DNA of 26,886 bases from Pseudomonadota bacterium (GTDB lineage Bacteria; Pseudomonadota; Gammaproteobacteria; Steroidobacterales; Steroidobacteraceae), in assembly GCA_016713725.1 (NCBI GenBank), contig JADJOO010000025.1, positions 1 through 26,886 of the forward strand, read 5' to 3'. How positions within the stretch are numbered: position 1 is the first letter of the stretch; every line of letters starts with the position of its first letter. The notes under the pieces are model-generated. The model worked only from the letters and a program-made list of their open reading frames with translations, searched no databases and was not told where the DNA came from. The position numbers were made by a program, and so were the translations under genes. Below, one piece after another: positions 8,930-18,444 of this stretch.

Positions 8930-9772
8930 TCATTCATACGTTCGACGCTGCCTCTTCCAGCGGTTGTAGGCCCAGAAATACTGCTCCGGAAACTCTCGCA
9001 CATGCTCCTCGAGTACCCGGACGTAAGCGGCCAGAATTTGCGCTGGTTCCGCTCGCTGCCCAGGTGCGACAAGGGGCATCAGTCGCGCGGCATACTGACC
9101 CCGACTCTTGCGACGCAACGCAATGAAGACTGGTAGGTACCCCAGTTTGGCGCCGATCACACCCGGCCCAGAAAGAACGCGGTATCCGATCAAAGAAACT
9201 CAGCCAGGCTTGATGTTGATTTCCCGCGGCCGGAGACTGGTCAGCCAGCAATGCGAGCAAGCTTACCCGACCGCGTCGCGCCCGAGCGTCGCCACGAACT
9301 CCTTCGCCGGAATCATCTCAGCGCCGAAACGTGTGCGCACAAAACGTAGTGAACGGTCCGCATATTTTCGGCTCGCAGGTTTGTAGGCAGCCATCAGCGG
9401 CGCGTCGAACGCGGTCGAGCAACGCTGCAGCAACCATTCCCAGTTGCAGTGATGCGCCGCGAGCAGCATGACGCGGCGCCCTTCCCGGAGCGCCTGCTGC
9501 ACCACCTCCGGATTCTCGATGTGCAGACGTTGCTCGAGATCCTCGCGGGAAATTCGTCCTGCATGCAGAACTTCGGCGGCCAATTCGCCGAGGTAGCGGT
9601 AATAGGCGCGCAGGATCAGCTGTCGCTCCGGAGGCCCCAAGGCTGGCAGGCAGCGCTCGAGCGCGTCAATCACGAGCCTTCGCCGCCAGCCGACGATTCG
9701 CAGGAACCACGCAGCAACACCGAACGCTGCATAGAGCATTGGCAAGGGTAACATCGAAAGCGCGCGCATCAT
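8930..9772 (-). CDS. LpxL/HtrB-like lipid A acyltransferase (frameshifted)
   Basis: A membrane-anchored acyltransferase of the lipid A late-acyltransferase family, transferring an acyl chain from acyl-ACP to a lipid A-like or other glycolipid acceptor. The rebuilt protein is about 280 residues. It has an N-terminal membrane anchor (LPLPMLYAAFGVAAWFLRIV), the catalytic H-x4-E box in LAAHHCNWEWLL, then ADQSPAAGNQHQAWLSFF, GPGVIGAKLGYLPVFIALRR and the typical end FPEQYFWAYNRWKRQ. Shifts lie near 9262 and 9195. Tandem ATG codons at 9772 and 9769 compete as start. It lies 103 bp downstream of GT39-B. A secondary acyltransferase among glycosyltransferases and a LAB_N protein points to outer-membrane lipid remodelling. 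Confidence 0.85.
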
Positions 9773-9875
9773 TGCTTCCGCTCACGGTGTCGCGGAAGGA
9801 ACTTGACGCGGATGGAATGCCTCAATTATCGAGCTGCGCCGTACAGTCGAGCTGCTGAAGTTCACGAGCTTGCTG

Positions 9876-11502
9876 TCACTCAGGGTCGCGCGGATTGCGG
9901 AACTGACTGCCGGTTGAGCTCAGGTCGAGCGCACGAAACATCAGCAGCTCATCGCCCTTATAGACTTGACGGTACTCAGCGGGCGTCGGCGACCCAAGCA
10001 GGAGCAGGCGCTTCAAGTGCGAGAGACGATCAGGCCATTTGGATTCTGCGCCGCCCAATCTTTGGCCTGAGCTGGTTTGAGCTTCCGTCACCGGAGCGCG
10101 GAGTCGTCCGAAGAAAGTGAATTCGCCTTGGTAATTGCCGACGTACGCCGTCGGCCGACCTGCCGACTGTTGTGTACCGATGTACCGGCCAGCCGCCCGA
10201 GGTCGTATCCCGGGACCGAATGGTCGGAAGGGCTACGGCCGCCACACCGCACAGAAAGCGATGCTCGCGACGGCCAGGTGTTTGGCTGCGGTCGTCGCTT
10301 TCCGCCGGCCCGACCGCAGCGCGACGATGGCGACCAGACCCAGAGCCAAGAGACTTCAGACCGAAAGACTGGCAGCCAAGGCTTGAATTGCGGCCCTGCG
10401 GTGCCGATCAGCACGACGATTCCCGGCAGGACCAGCGGTGACATCAAAAGCGCAGGCACGAGCGAATGACGGCGGCGAGTGCTGACGCCTGGGTCGTGCA
10501 AACCGCGGCTGACCAACAGCATGAGCACCGCCAGCAGGGGAATGAGGTAGTGCACCTGTTTGCCACCGGCCGCGCTGAGAACCAGCAATCCTGGGATGAG
10601 TATTGAGAGTACGAATCGATTACCGCGATCTTCGCTGTTCAGCATTTCGCGGGCAGTAGTCCGCACTGCGGGCCACCACAGCGCCCACGGCATCGGCAGC
10701 AACAGCATGATGGGCAGGTACCAGTACCAGGGGCGAGGATGACCCATCTCCCCGCTGATGCGATCCATGGTCTGGTCGATCAGAAGCGTCGACATGTATT
10801 CGCGCGACCCGTGAAGCGAGGCAGCCGCCAGCCACGCTATTGGAACCATAACGGCGAGTGCCAGCGCGAGGCGGTCCAGCACGCGAAACGCGGGCGCACC
10901 TGCTGGCGCCCACCACTTGCACGCAAACAACGGCGGCAAGGCGTACACGAGTGCGACTGGTCCCTTCAGCAAAATTCCGCAACCCAGTGCCAGTCCGAAC
11001 CCCAACCACAGCCACGCTTGTCCGGAACGGACGGCATTGGTCAAGGCCAGCCAACTCCAGCGAGATGCACGCCAGCAAGGGCATGTCGAACATCAACATC
11101 GTCTGGTAGGGCGCCATGAACCATGTCGCCAGGAACATGAGGCTGCCCAATCGGCTGATTCCAACCGTGGCCGGCCAGAGCGTCCCGCCGAGGCGCGCCA
11201 AGCTCCACAGGCTGAGCAGCAGCGACAACGGTGCGATCAAACGTGGCCACCACTGGTTGACCCTAAAGATCGCCCAACCGGCATGAATCAACCAGAACAG
11301 GGCCGGTGGTTTGTGGCTGTATGGCTCGCCATTCAGGTGCGGGACGAGATACTCACGCTGCTCCCACATCTCCCAGGCGACGGCGATGTAGCGAGTCTCG
11401 TCGACCGGGAACAGCGGCCAGAGCCAGCGACAGCAACGCCAGCAGGCTCACGCCGCCGATCGTCAAAAGCCACCATCGATTCGCGTCACCGGTTGAGTTC
11501 AA
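9876..11502 (-). CDS. GT39/ArnT-like membrane glycosyltransferase B (frameshifted)
   Basis: A second, divergent PMT/ArnT-class enzyme of about 540 residues. The N-terminal helix (WWLLTIGGVSLLALLSL) is followed, after a shift near 11425, by LFPVDETRYIAVAWEMW and YLVPHLNGEPYSHKPPALFW, the family active-site loop with the acidic residue. Many membrane segments follow (for example LGFGLALGCGILLKGPVALV and WYWYLPIMLLLPMPWALWW). The C-terminal domain after shifts near 10330 and 10090 reads KWPDRLSHLKRLLLLGSPTP ... GDELLMFRALDL. The start is probably TTG 11502, overlapping the LAB_N stop by 17 bases. With GT39-A it suggests two separate sugar transfers on one lipid or on two acceptors. Confidence 0.8.
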
Positions 11503-11818
11503 TTTCGTTTCCTGACGCGCGGCTGCGCTTGTGGCTCAGGTCGAGGTAGAGGTTGTAGCCGGCGACCCTGGCCGGGAAGAGATTCGAGAGAATCCCGACC
11601 GAGTCGTTCTTGCCGAAGATGAAATACGACAACAGCAACAGGCTGCCCCGGAGATGCTCATCAACCAGAACACGGTCGGCATGACGGGTCGGCCGTGTTT
11701 TCGCGAGAAGTAAATCTGACGAACCAGCGCCCGGCGAACAGGGCGACGCCGAGGTAGCCGATCAGCTTCCATGTGGTGTGATGATCAGTCCGAATCCGAC
11801 GTGCAGCACCTCGTCCAT
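11486..11818 (-). CDS. LAB_N (lipid-A N-domain) small membrane protein (frameshifted)
   Basis: A protein of about 110 residues matching the small membrane domain found at the N-terminus of some lipid-A-disaccharide synthases and as stand-alone proteins beside envelope glycosyltransferases. Reading across three shifts gives WKLIGYLGVALFAGRWFVQI, YFSRKHGRPVMPTVFWLMSI, LLLSYFIFGKNDSVGILSN and ARVAGYNLYLDLSHKRS, all highly typical. Three membrane helices are expected. Its ATG at 11818 shares a base with the previous stop. Stand-alone LAB_N proteins commonly accompany GT2 and GT39 genes, as here. The biochemical role is not well established; a lipid-handling partner of the glycosyltransferases is inferred. 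Confidence 0.8.
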
Positions 11819-12056
11819 CACCCTTGCTTCCGGTCCAAGTGTCGGTGAAGTGTCACGGCGAAAAAGACGCGACCTTGGTAAGGTTGGCCGAGCAGGACGT
11901 GCTGGTATCCAAGCCGGCCGATGCCGTGCGCGAGCGTGGGCCATTCCTTTTCTTGTGCCACATACACCCCGACAATCAGCGCAACGCAGGCAACGACGAT
12001 CGAACTCGTTCTGCACGCGGCTTCACCGACAGGACCTTCCCGCAGGGCTTTCCCAC
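11818..12056 (-). CDS. Small predicted membrane protein, unknown
   Basis: The gap between chorismate mutase and LAB_N reads, in one frame, SIVVACVALIVGVYVAQEKE, a single hydrophobic segment, followed by WPTLAHGIGRLGYQHVLLGQ and RVFFAVTLHRHLDRKQG, with the stop overlapping the LAB_N ATG. The N-terminus needs a frame change; a GTG at 12056 with GGGAG upstream is a possible start. About 79 residues. I do not recognise it. Overlapping translation with LAB_N supports that it is a real member of the operon. Confidence 0.4.
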
Positions 12057-12070
12057 ACCTGACCGCTCCC

Positions 12071-12086
12071 GTGCAGTTAACTGCAC
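12071..12086. promoter_or_regulatory. Perfect 16-bp palindrome
   Basis: GTGCAGTTAACTGCAC reads identically on both strands. It lies just past the chorismate mutase stop (12091-12093), inside the operon gap. It could be a dimeric regulator site or a short transcript hairpin. There is no T-tract, so it is not an obvious terminator. Confidence 0.4.
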
Positions 12087-12090
12087 AGCG

Positions 12091-12410
12091 TCAGCACGTC
12101 GGCCCCGGCAAGGTTCGCGACATCTCCAGCAGCGTCCGGAAGACCAGTTCCACTTCTCGCCACTGGTAGGGCCCGTGATAGGTCGCCTGCAGACGTTGCA
12201 GCAACTGGCGCTCGCGAATCGCATCGAACGGCGGAAAGCCCGCCGACTGCTTCAGGACCAGGACCTCCTCGACAATCCGGCCACGCTCTTCAACGGCACG
12301 CAGGATCTTGAGATCCTGCTCGTCGATCCTGATCGCAGGGCGTGCAGTGCGGAGAGCTGCAGATTCATCGACTTTGGCGGGCGCTCAACGTGCATGGTGA
12401 CGTCGTTCAT
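12091..12410 (-). CDS. AroQ-type chorismate mutase (one frameshift)
   Basis: Converts chorismate to prephenate. The all-helical AroQ domain reads RIDEQDLKILRAVEERGR, then IVEEVLVLKQSAGFPPFD and AIRERQLLQRLQATYHG, then REVELVFRTLLEMSR. Compared with the E. coli P-protein mutase domain, Arg28, Lys39, Asp48, Arg51 and Glu52 have equivalents, and Ser84 does too, but the Gln88 position is lost as the protein ends at GPTC. Rebuilt length is about 106 residues, a monofunctional mutase. The shift is near 12344. ATG 12410 overlaps the stop of the methyltransferase gene (ATGA), so translation is coupled. A chorismate mutase in an envelope-lipid operon is unusual; next to a CmoA-like gene it would supply prephenate for carboxy-SAM. 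Confidence 0.78.
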
Positions 12411-13120
12411 ACCGCCCCCCACCGCCGTGACTTCTTGACGATGCGTGCGAGTATCCAGAACGCCAGGATGGCGGCCATTACTGTGGCAACCACTACTACC
12501 GCGGGTCGATTCGCGGCGGCATCGGCGCCAGACCGGGAGAGATTCCAAAGCACGAGTACGCCCCAGGTTAGACCCAACCGGTCGGCGTGCCGTATTCCTT
12601 GAGCACGACCCGCCGCCAGTTGAAGCTGTGATTTGCGAGCGTCGCGCCGATGCCCTGCAGGCGTGGCAGCCAACGGGGCACGTCGCGACAGTAGGCATCG
12701 AAATCGGCGCCGAAGCGGTCGCGAAGATAACGTTCTTCGGCGGCGACGATCGCGGCGCACACGAACGCATAGAACGGGATCGCCACCGCGACGCAGGTCC
12801 AGGAATTCGAGGCGACGGCGAGGCCGATCAGGATCAGCATGTTGCCGACGTACATCGGGTTGCGCGTGTGCGAATACAGTCCGCCGGTGACCAGGTCCTT
12901 CGCGTAAACGCGACGGTCTCGACCGCCGCGAACGATGTACTGCAGGCCAATGGTGCTCGCGCGCACTAATTCCCCGACCGCCGACGCTGCAAATCCCAGT
13001 GCCGCGGCGACCAGCGCGTCATCGAGAAGGCGTGGGCCCGGGAGAAAGGCCAGCGGCAGACAGGGGGAAAAGCAGGTTGCGGAAGCGAAACAGGAAATCG
13101 CCGATGTTCGCCAGCATCAT
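12407..13120 (-). CDS. ICMT/PEMT-like integral membrane methyltransferase (frameshifted)
   Basis: A SAM-dependent membrane methyltransferase of the isoprenylcysteine carboxyl / phospholipid N-methyltransferase superfamily. The core reads LYSHTRNPMYVGNMLILIG, a long hydrophobic segment (VAVAIPFYAFVCAAIVA), then EERYLRDRFGADFDAYC and VPRWLPR, the usual cofactor-binding end. N-terminal helices (LLDDALVAAALGFAASAVGE) precede it after a shift in a C5 run near 13060. A second shift near 12580 leads to a further helix, VVVVATVMAAILAFWILARI. About 237 residues. It starts four bases after the cmoA-like stop and its stop overlaps the chorismate mutase start. Its context suggests the donor may be carboxy-SAM rather than SAM (inference). 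Confidence 0.8.
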
Positions 13121-13124
13121 GGCC

Positions 13125-13860
13125 TCACTTGATCGCCACGATGCCGCAGAAGTTGTACCACTTGAAGAACACGTCCACGTAGCGGAAGCCTGACTTCAGC
13201 AGCAATTCGCGGTTCTCGAGCAGCTTGTACGGAATCAGCACGTTTTCCAGAGCTCGCGCTTCTGCGCGATCTCGGTCTCTGAGTAGCCGTTACGCCGCTT
13301 GAAGTCGTAGTAGTGCTTGATGAACAGGCGGTTGAAGTGCGAGTCCTCGCCCAGCACCTTCTCGACCAGGATCAGCCCACCGTTTTCCCGCAGGCCCTTG
13401 AATACGTCGGCGACCAGGTGTTCGCGATGCAGCGGTCGCAGGAATTGCAGCGTCAACACCATCAGCGCGAGTGAGGCGTCCTTAATCTCGACGCCGAGAT
13501 GGAGATCCGTGCACTCGAGGTCGACCTTTCGCTTGACTTGGTGCTCGCGCAACTTCGACTCGCACTTGACGAGCATGTCGCGAGAGTCATCGACACCGAT
13601 GAAATTGACATCGGCAGGCAGCGCACGATCAAGCATCAGCAACGTGGTTCCAGTCGAACAACCCAGGTCGTAGACGTTGCTGCCAGGCTGGACGATGTCC
13701 TCGGCGAGTTCCGCGACCATGCGCTGAATCTCGCCATAAAAGGCACCGACCTCGACAGCATGTCGTCGAAAACCTGCGCAACCTCGGCGCCGAAGCGGAA
13801 GTCCGCAATTGCCTCGCGCTGGTCCGCGAAAACCCGGTCCTGACCCGATGGGCTCTTCAT
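13125..13860 (-). CDS. cmoA: CmoA-like carboxy-SAM synthase (frameshifted)
   Basis: CmoA uses prephenate to convert SAM to carboxy-SAM, releasing phenylpyruvate; CmoB then normally carboxymethylates tRNA wobble uridine. The rebuilt protein is about 245 residues, matching E. coli CmoA (247), with VFDDMLSRSVPFYGEIQRM, the SAM loop VYDLGCSTG, LTLQFLRPLHREHLVADVF, DFKRRNGYSETEIAQKRE and LENVLIPY. The Arg of QKR corresponds to E. coli Arg199, which I recall as contacting the donor carboxylate. Shifts are near 13741 (T4 run) and 13253. AAGGG lies ten bases before ATG 13860. It heads the lipid operon behind the CTAACG operator. No cmoB is nearby, so a separate role from tRNA modification is likely; a plain methyltransferase role is the alternative. 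Confidence 0.82.
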
Positions 13861-13938
13861 CGCTTAGATTCCCTTGCACACGCGGCGCGCGGTCCGCTAT
13901 TCATGGCCGCCACTATGAGCAGCCACGGCGTGGGGAAT

Positions 13939-13966
13939 CGTTAGCAGTCCGTTAGTTATTCGTTAG
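13939..13966 (-). promoter_or_regulatory. Triple CTAACG direct-repeat operator of the lipid operon
   Basis: Three hexamers CGTTAG (CTAACG on the minus strand) lie at 13939, 13950 and 13961 with exact 11-bp periodicity (N5 spacers). This is the geometry of OmpR/PmrA-type response-regulator sites, one per helical turn. It lies 79-106 bp upstream of the cmoA-like start and downstream of the sensor kinase stop at 13977. The same two-hexamer arrangement is found at 20540-20556. Confidence 0.75.
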
Positions 13967-13976
13967 GGCCACTCGG

Positions 13977-15248
13977 TCATGCAACGGCTGACGTGGAAAA
14001 GATGACTTCGAACCTGGAGCCGCCCGTCGGGCGTTGCTGTGCGGACACCTGCCAGCCGACCCGATCGCAGACGCGTCGGATCAGGTCGAGACCAAGCCCG
14101 GAGCCGGCGCTTGCATCACTGCGGTAGCCACGCTCAAAATGCGCTGGCGGTCCACTCCGGCCAGGCCGACCCCGTGTCCTCAACTGCCAGCCGGCCGGGT
14201 TCCAGGAGCACACGCACGCTCCCGTGGTCTGTGAACCGAATTGCATTCTCGACCAGGTTCTGCAGCACTATCGACGCCGTTCCCTGGGGCGCCGTGATCA
14301 ACTGCTCACCGCTGCACTCGACCAGCAGATCGAGACCCTTGGCCCGTGCCAACGGCAGGTAGACCTCGACCGTGTCGTTGACCACGGTCTGCAGGTCCAC
14401 AATGACAGGTGCACTGAGAGAGTCGTCTCGGCCCAGGAACAGCAGCGCTTCAACGACCGCTCCCGTTCTGCGGCCCGCTCGTGCGATGCGCTCGACCCGC
14501 TCGCGAGCCACGCCAACGACGGTGGGGTCGTCGAGCAGCAGTTCCGCGGCGGTGGCGATCACGGACGTCGGTGTCCTCAGTTCGTGACTAATGTCATCGG
14601 TAAATACCCTTTCCCGCGCCAGCAGCCGCGAGAGTCTTCCCTGGTAGCCGTCAACGGCCGCCGCAATCAGGCGTGCTTCCGCCGTTTTCAGGTCCGGGAC
14701 GTGAAGCGTTCGTGGGTTGGCAGGGTCCAGCCGCCCAAGTTGGTTGACCAGAGTCGTGATGGGTCGTACTGCAACGCGCGATAGCCAGGCCGCGATCAAC
14801 AATGAAACCAAGGCAGCGGCCGTGGTCGCCCCGATGCCGATTCGCAGGAGCTTTACCTCAAGCCGCTCGACATTCTGAATATCCGCCACGACGGCATACA
14901 CTTCTCCGTCGACGATGAGCTTGCCGGCGAATACATCGAGTCCGTCGTGCCACTTGATCTCGCGGACCCCCTCGCGCATGCGACGCAACGGTCCGGCAAG
15001 TCCCGCTGATCGTTGACCGGAACGATCCAGCGCTGTAGTCCGCCCGTGTGATCGCTGACGGATTTCGGGTCGTGGGTCGCATGTCCAGGCATTTCGTGGA
15101 GTTCAACGCGGACCACACGTGCCGCGAGTTCTTCCTCAAGCACCTCAACGAACATCCCCATGACAAGGGCGAACGTCACCAGCATCAGCACAACGACGGC
15201 CGTCGCCGCCCACAGAAATCGGCCGCGAAGAGATAACTCAGGGCGCAT
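13977..15248 (-). CDS. Sensor histidine kinase (frameshifted)
   Basis: The inner-membrane sensor partner of the adjacent response regulator. Two membrane segments (FLWAATAVVVLMLVTFALVM and IGIGATTAAALVSLLIAAWL) flank a periplasmic sensor of about 130 residues. The cytoplasmic part has the phosphoacceptor H box FTDDISHELRTPTSVI, N box VLQNLVENAIRF, D box VEDTG and, after a shift near 14150, the ATP lid GSGLGLDLIRRVCDRVG. Another shift lies in the sensor near 15000. About 423 residues rebuilt, typical of QseC/PmrB-like kinases. ATG 15248 overlaps the regulator stop by 11 bases. The periplasmic ligand is unknown; membrane-active cationic compounds or metals are possible from analogy. Confidence 0.87.
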
Positions 15249-15921
15249 CGAGGCCGCCCGCCAGCCGGTAGCCAACTCCGTGAATCGTATTCAGCAGATG
15301 CGGCACGCCGGGTGGATCAATCGCCTGGCGCAGCAGATGGATATGTGCGCGCAATGCTGCGTCGGATGCCGGCGGTGCCTCGCCCCAAAGCAACTCCACC
15401 AATTGCTCCCGCGACACCACCGCCGGCGAGGTACGCATGAGCAACTCCAATATGCGAAGCCCCGACGGTGTCAGCGCACGCTTCAGTCCCGCGCGAGCCA
15501 CGGTCAATGTCGCCATGTCAAGCTCCAGATCAGCCACCGTGAGGACTCCCGAACCCAGTCGACCTCGCCGACCGATCGCCGCAAGCCGCGCCGCCAGCTC
15601 CTTCAGCGAAAAGGGCTTGCGAAGGTAGTCGTCGGCACCCGCCTCGAATCCGGCGAGGACGTCGGTCTCGAGGTCCCTTGCGGTGAGCATGAGGACCGGA
15701 GTGTTCTTGCGGGCCACTGTTCGCAGCCAGCGGCAAAGGTCGAGGCCGTTAATGCCTGGAAGCCCGACGTCGAGGATAATGGCGTCGAAGTGGCACTCGG
15801 AACACAGTCTGCGTGCAAGCAGGCCGTCAGTGGAGTAGTCCACCCGGTGCCCTGCAGACTCCAAGAATTCACCTATGTTCGCCGCCAGGTCCCGGTCATC
15901 TTCGACCAACAATATGTTCAT
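15238..15921 (-). CDS. OmpR/QseB/PmrA-type response regulator
   Basis: An intact 227-residue transcription regulator. The receiver domain has the acidic pair Asp8/Asp9, phosphoacceptor Asp51 (DAIILDVGLPGINGLDLCRW), Thr80 and Lys102 in DDYLRKPF. The C-terminal winged helix (about 130-222) has RALTPSGLRILELLMRTSP, then SREQLVELLWG and LRQAIDPPG and IHGVGYRL. It is encoded between the D15-like gene and its kinase. It most likely binds the CTAACG-N5-CTAACG sites at 13939-13966 and 20540-20556, giving autoregulation plus control of the lipid operon. ATG 15921 is the only good start. Confidence 0.92.
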   Translation of the reverse strand: MNILLVEDDRDLAANIGEFLESAGHRVDYSTDGLLARRLCSECHFDAIILDVGLPGINGLDLCRWLRTVARKNTPVLMLTARDLETDVLAGFEAGADDYLRKPFSLKELAARLAAIGRRGRLGSGVLTVADLELDMATLTVARAGLKRALTPSGLRILELLMRTSPAVVSREQLVELLWGEAPPASDAALRAHIHLLRQAIDPPGVPHLLNTIHGVGYRLAGGLDAP

Positions 15922-15972
15922 GGGCGAAGTCTAGCGCGGCCGCCCGACTTTGGTTTGTCTGCAACGGTCTTG

Positions 15973-17636
15973 CTAGAAGCTGTGGCGAGTTTCGATCAGC
16001 AACTGCACGGAGTCGATGCCCGGCTGACGTGACAGGGGAACGGCGAGATCGATGTGCAGCACGTTGCCGAGCCCGCTGCGGGCGTTGCCAATGCGCAGTC
16101 CGACGCCGACGTCCGACAGCAAGCCAAGGGGTTCGTCCCCGCAACGTCCCGGCCCCAGGTTCGTCCGGCGTCGACGAACGCAGCTGCGCCGATGTGGAAC
16201 AAGCGAAATGGGTACCAGTCCGTGTAGAAGCGCTCCTCGACCGTGACCAGCGCGCTGGCGGTTCCAGATTGGTAACGGAGCGGGTACCCGCGTAACCCGT
16301 TGTCACCACCCAGCAGCAATTGGTGATCAAGGTCCGGCTGCTCCGCAACAGCGGCTCGCACGCTGGCGAAAAACAACCGATTTGGGCTTTGCCGATAGTA
16401 GTAACGGGCTTCGCCTTGCATCAGGGCATCGTTCAGTCCGTCACCCTCCACGCGGCCACGCAACTCCCAGTGAAAAACAGTGACTGCGCCGCGCCGATGC
16501 GCTTGCCGGTGCCGCCTTGACTTTGGCAATCGCAGCCGTTCGGTCGGAGCCCCAGACCGGTGCAGCTAAGCCGAGTTCCGCGCGCATAGAACGGCCAAAC
16601 TGGAGGTCCTCCGTGCGCACCAACTGGTCCTGGTTGTGCGACGTATCGAAATCGTCCTCGATCCATTCCACGCCCACCCAGGGGTAGACGAGCTTGCGGT
16701 CCTGCGGAAGGGGCGCGACGAGTTCTTCGTCGCGTCTCACTGAACCTGCTGTCTTCGTAGCGCACGCCGGCGAGCCAGCGCCGAGCCCAACCGTCGCGCA
16801 AACCTTGCGAACGACCGCCGTACACCTCGAAGCGGTCGGTGGTCTCGGCGAATGCGTCCAGCACCTGGCCCAGTTGGTAGCGGGAGTTAATGCGATCGCC
16901 CGCGGCGAGCCCCAACCCCGCACTCCAGCGCGTATCCAATGAATAGAAAGGCTGCCCGACAGCGAACTCACCGGCGCCGCCGTCGCTATTGTTGGCGTAG
17001 GCCACCCGTCCGCGCCACCACGTGCCGAGTATCTGAGGATCCTCATAGACGAGCAAGAGCGTGTCGCGGTCGACGTTGCGACCGACCGACGCCGAAACGA
17101 ATTCGCCTCGTCCAAAAAAGTCCTGGTCCTCGAGTTCAAAGCCCACCCTGTTGGCGCCGCCCTTGCGGTTGAAGGTGAAGCCTGGATTGAGGCTCCACAC
17201 GTCCCGCACCCGTACGCGCAGGTCCACCGTCTGTGCGGCGGCGTCATAGCAGGTGGGCTCGATCCATGCGTCGTACAGGTAGCGTCGTCCACGCAGCAAG
17301 CGCTCCGTCTCGGCGATCTTCTGCTGGGAAACCGGCTCGGACTCCTTGAACAACAACTGGGAGCGGACAGCATCATCGCGCGTGAGCATGTGCAGGTCGT
17401 TGGCCCAACGGTAGAGGGTCGCATCCTCGCCTGGCTTCGTAGGATCAAAGATGTCCTCGACCTTGATCTCGATGGCGCCCACCTTGGCCCCCCGCTGCTC
17501 GAGTTCCGCAATCGTGGGCAGTTTCACTGAAGACCCCGGTGCCTCGCAGCCGTATGCAGGCGCTATGCCGTACGCACCGATGAGCGCGAAGGCCACTCAG
17601 AATATTTACTCGCCACCGGTCAATGGTCGTTAGCAT
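15973..17636 (-). CDS. BamA/D15-like outer-membrane protein (frameshifted)
   Basis: A protein of about 550 residues with a signal-like hydrophobic N-terminus (VAFALIGAYGIAPAYG), a region of roughly 150 residues resembling POTRA-type modules (RRYLYDAWIEPTCYDAA ... VDLRVRVRDVW), then an Omp85-family barrel. Barrel motifs include GLGLAAGDRINSRYQLGQ, LLLGGDNGLRGYPLRYQSG (the conserved RGY loop), FHIGAAAFVDAGRTWG and a terminal VQLLIETRHSF with the aromatic last residue of a BAM sorting signal. Shifts lie near 17600, 16730, 16500 and 16140. ATG 17636 overlaps the end of the DUF347 gene; GTG 17596 is the alternative. It may insert or translocate envelope components modified by this operon (inference). 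Confidence 0.78.
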
Positions 17637-18411
17637 TTGGAACAGCATTCGTCAGTGGCGACGCGGCCGCGGCACGCTGGGGGAAAAGAATCACGCACCC
17701 GATAATCAACGCGATCAAGACCGCGGAAGCACCGAACCGACTCAAGTCGAGCCCACCGGCCGCGAGCGGCTTGTCGAGAAAATCGCCGACGACCGCCCCT
17801 AGCGGTCGCGTCAGCACGAAGGCCGCCCAGAACAACGCGGTCCGCGAGATGTCTGTCCAGCGGTACGCGGCCGCGACAAGTGCGATCAGCGCCGTGAAGA
17901 TAACCATCCCGCCGACGTAACCCAGACCCGCGCTGTCGGCGGTCCAGTCACCCAGCGCGGTTCCAAGCGTCTGCGAAAACATGATCGTCACCCAGTAGAA
18001 GACCTCTGCCTTGGGAGAGCTCACCGAGGCAACGGAGACTGTCCCGAGCACGCGGTGCCAGAGCGCGAGTGAGCTGACCAGCATTGAAAGAAGCAGCAGG
18101 CTACCGCCGAGATATCCAATACCCAGGGAGCGATCAGCGAAGTCGGCCAGGGTCGTACCAAGCGTCGTCGTCGCGATAATCGCGGCCCAGTAGAGCAGCG
18201 GACTGAACCGGGGCGCACGGACCTGCGCACCCACGGCCACCACCATGACAGCGGCGAATACGCCCGTGGCCGCCAGGTAGCCGAGGTTCATCGACATCGA
18301 AACCGCGTCACCCGCGGTCTCGCCGAGGGTCGTCGCCGCGATCTTGATCAGCCAGAAGACCAGAGTGATCTCCGGCACCTTCACCGTAGCCGTGTCCAAA
18401 TTGATCGCCAT
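17620..18411 (-). CDS. DUF347/COG4705 multi-pass membrane protein
   Basis: An intact 263-residue inner-membrane protein made of four similar two-helix repeats, each with a TLG-x-GD-like signature: ITLVFWLIKIAATTLGETAG, LLYWAAIIATTTLGTTLAD, VFYWVTIMFSQTLGTALGD and LFWAAFVLTRPLGAVVGDF. This is the COG4705 family, found widely in proteobacteria; its transport or signalling function is not established to my knowledge. It lies 33 bp downstream of the sulfatase-like gene and overlaps the next start, so it belongs to the operon. ATG 18411 follows a GGAGAGG-like tract (AGGAGAGGTCGCGAACC). Confidence 0.88.
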   Translation of the reverse strand: MAINLDTATVKVPEITLVFWLIKIAATTLGETAGDAVSMSMNLGYLAATGVFAAVMVVAVGAQVRAPRFSPLLYWAAIIATTTLGTTLADFADRSLGIGYLGGSLLLLSMLVSSLALWHRVLGTVSVASVSSPKAEVFYWVTIMFSQTLGTALGDWTADSAGLGYVGGMVIFTALIALVAAAYRWTDISRTALFWAAFVLTRPLGAVVGDFLDKPLAAGGLDLSRFGASAVLIALIIGCVILFPQRAAAASPLTNAVPNANDH

Positions 18412-18444
18412 GGTTCGCGACCTCTCCTGCCTTGTCAGTTGGAA

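Noticed and set aside
13125..13860. CmoA as an ordinary housekeeping tRNA-modification gene
   Set aside because: Housekeeping cmoA is normally next to cmoB; here it heads an envelope operon with chorismate mutase and a membrane transferase. It cannot be excluded without the rest of the genome.
15160..16032. 290-residue forward frame opposite the response regulator
   Set aside because: It is a GC-rich antisense shadow of a clear OmpR-family gene, with low-complexity Arg/Gln composition.
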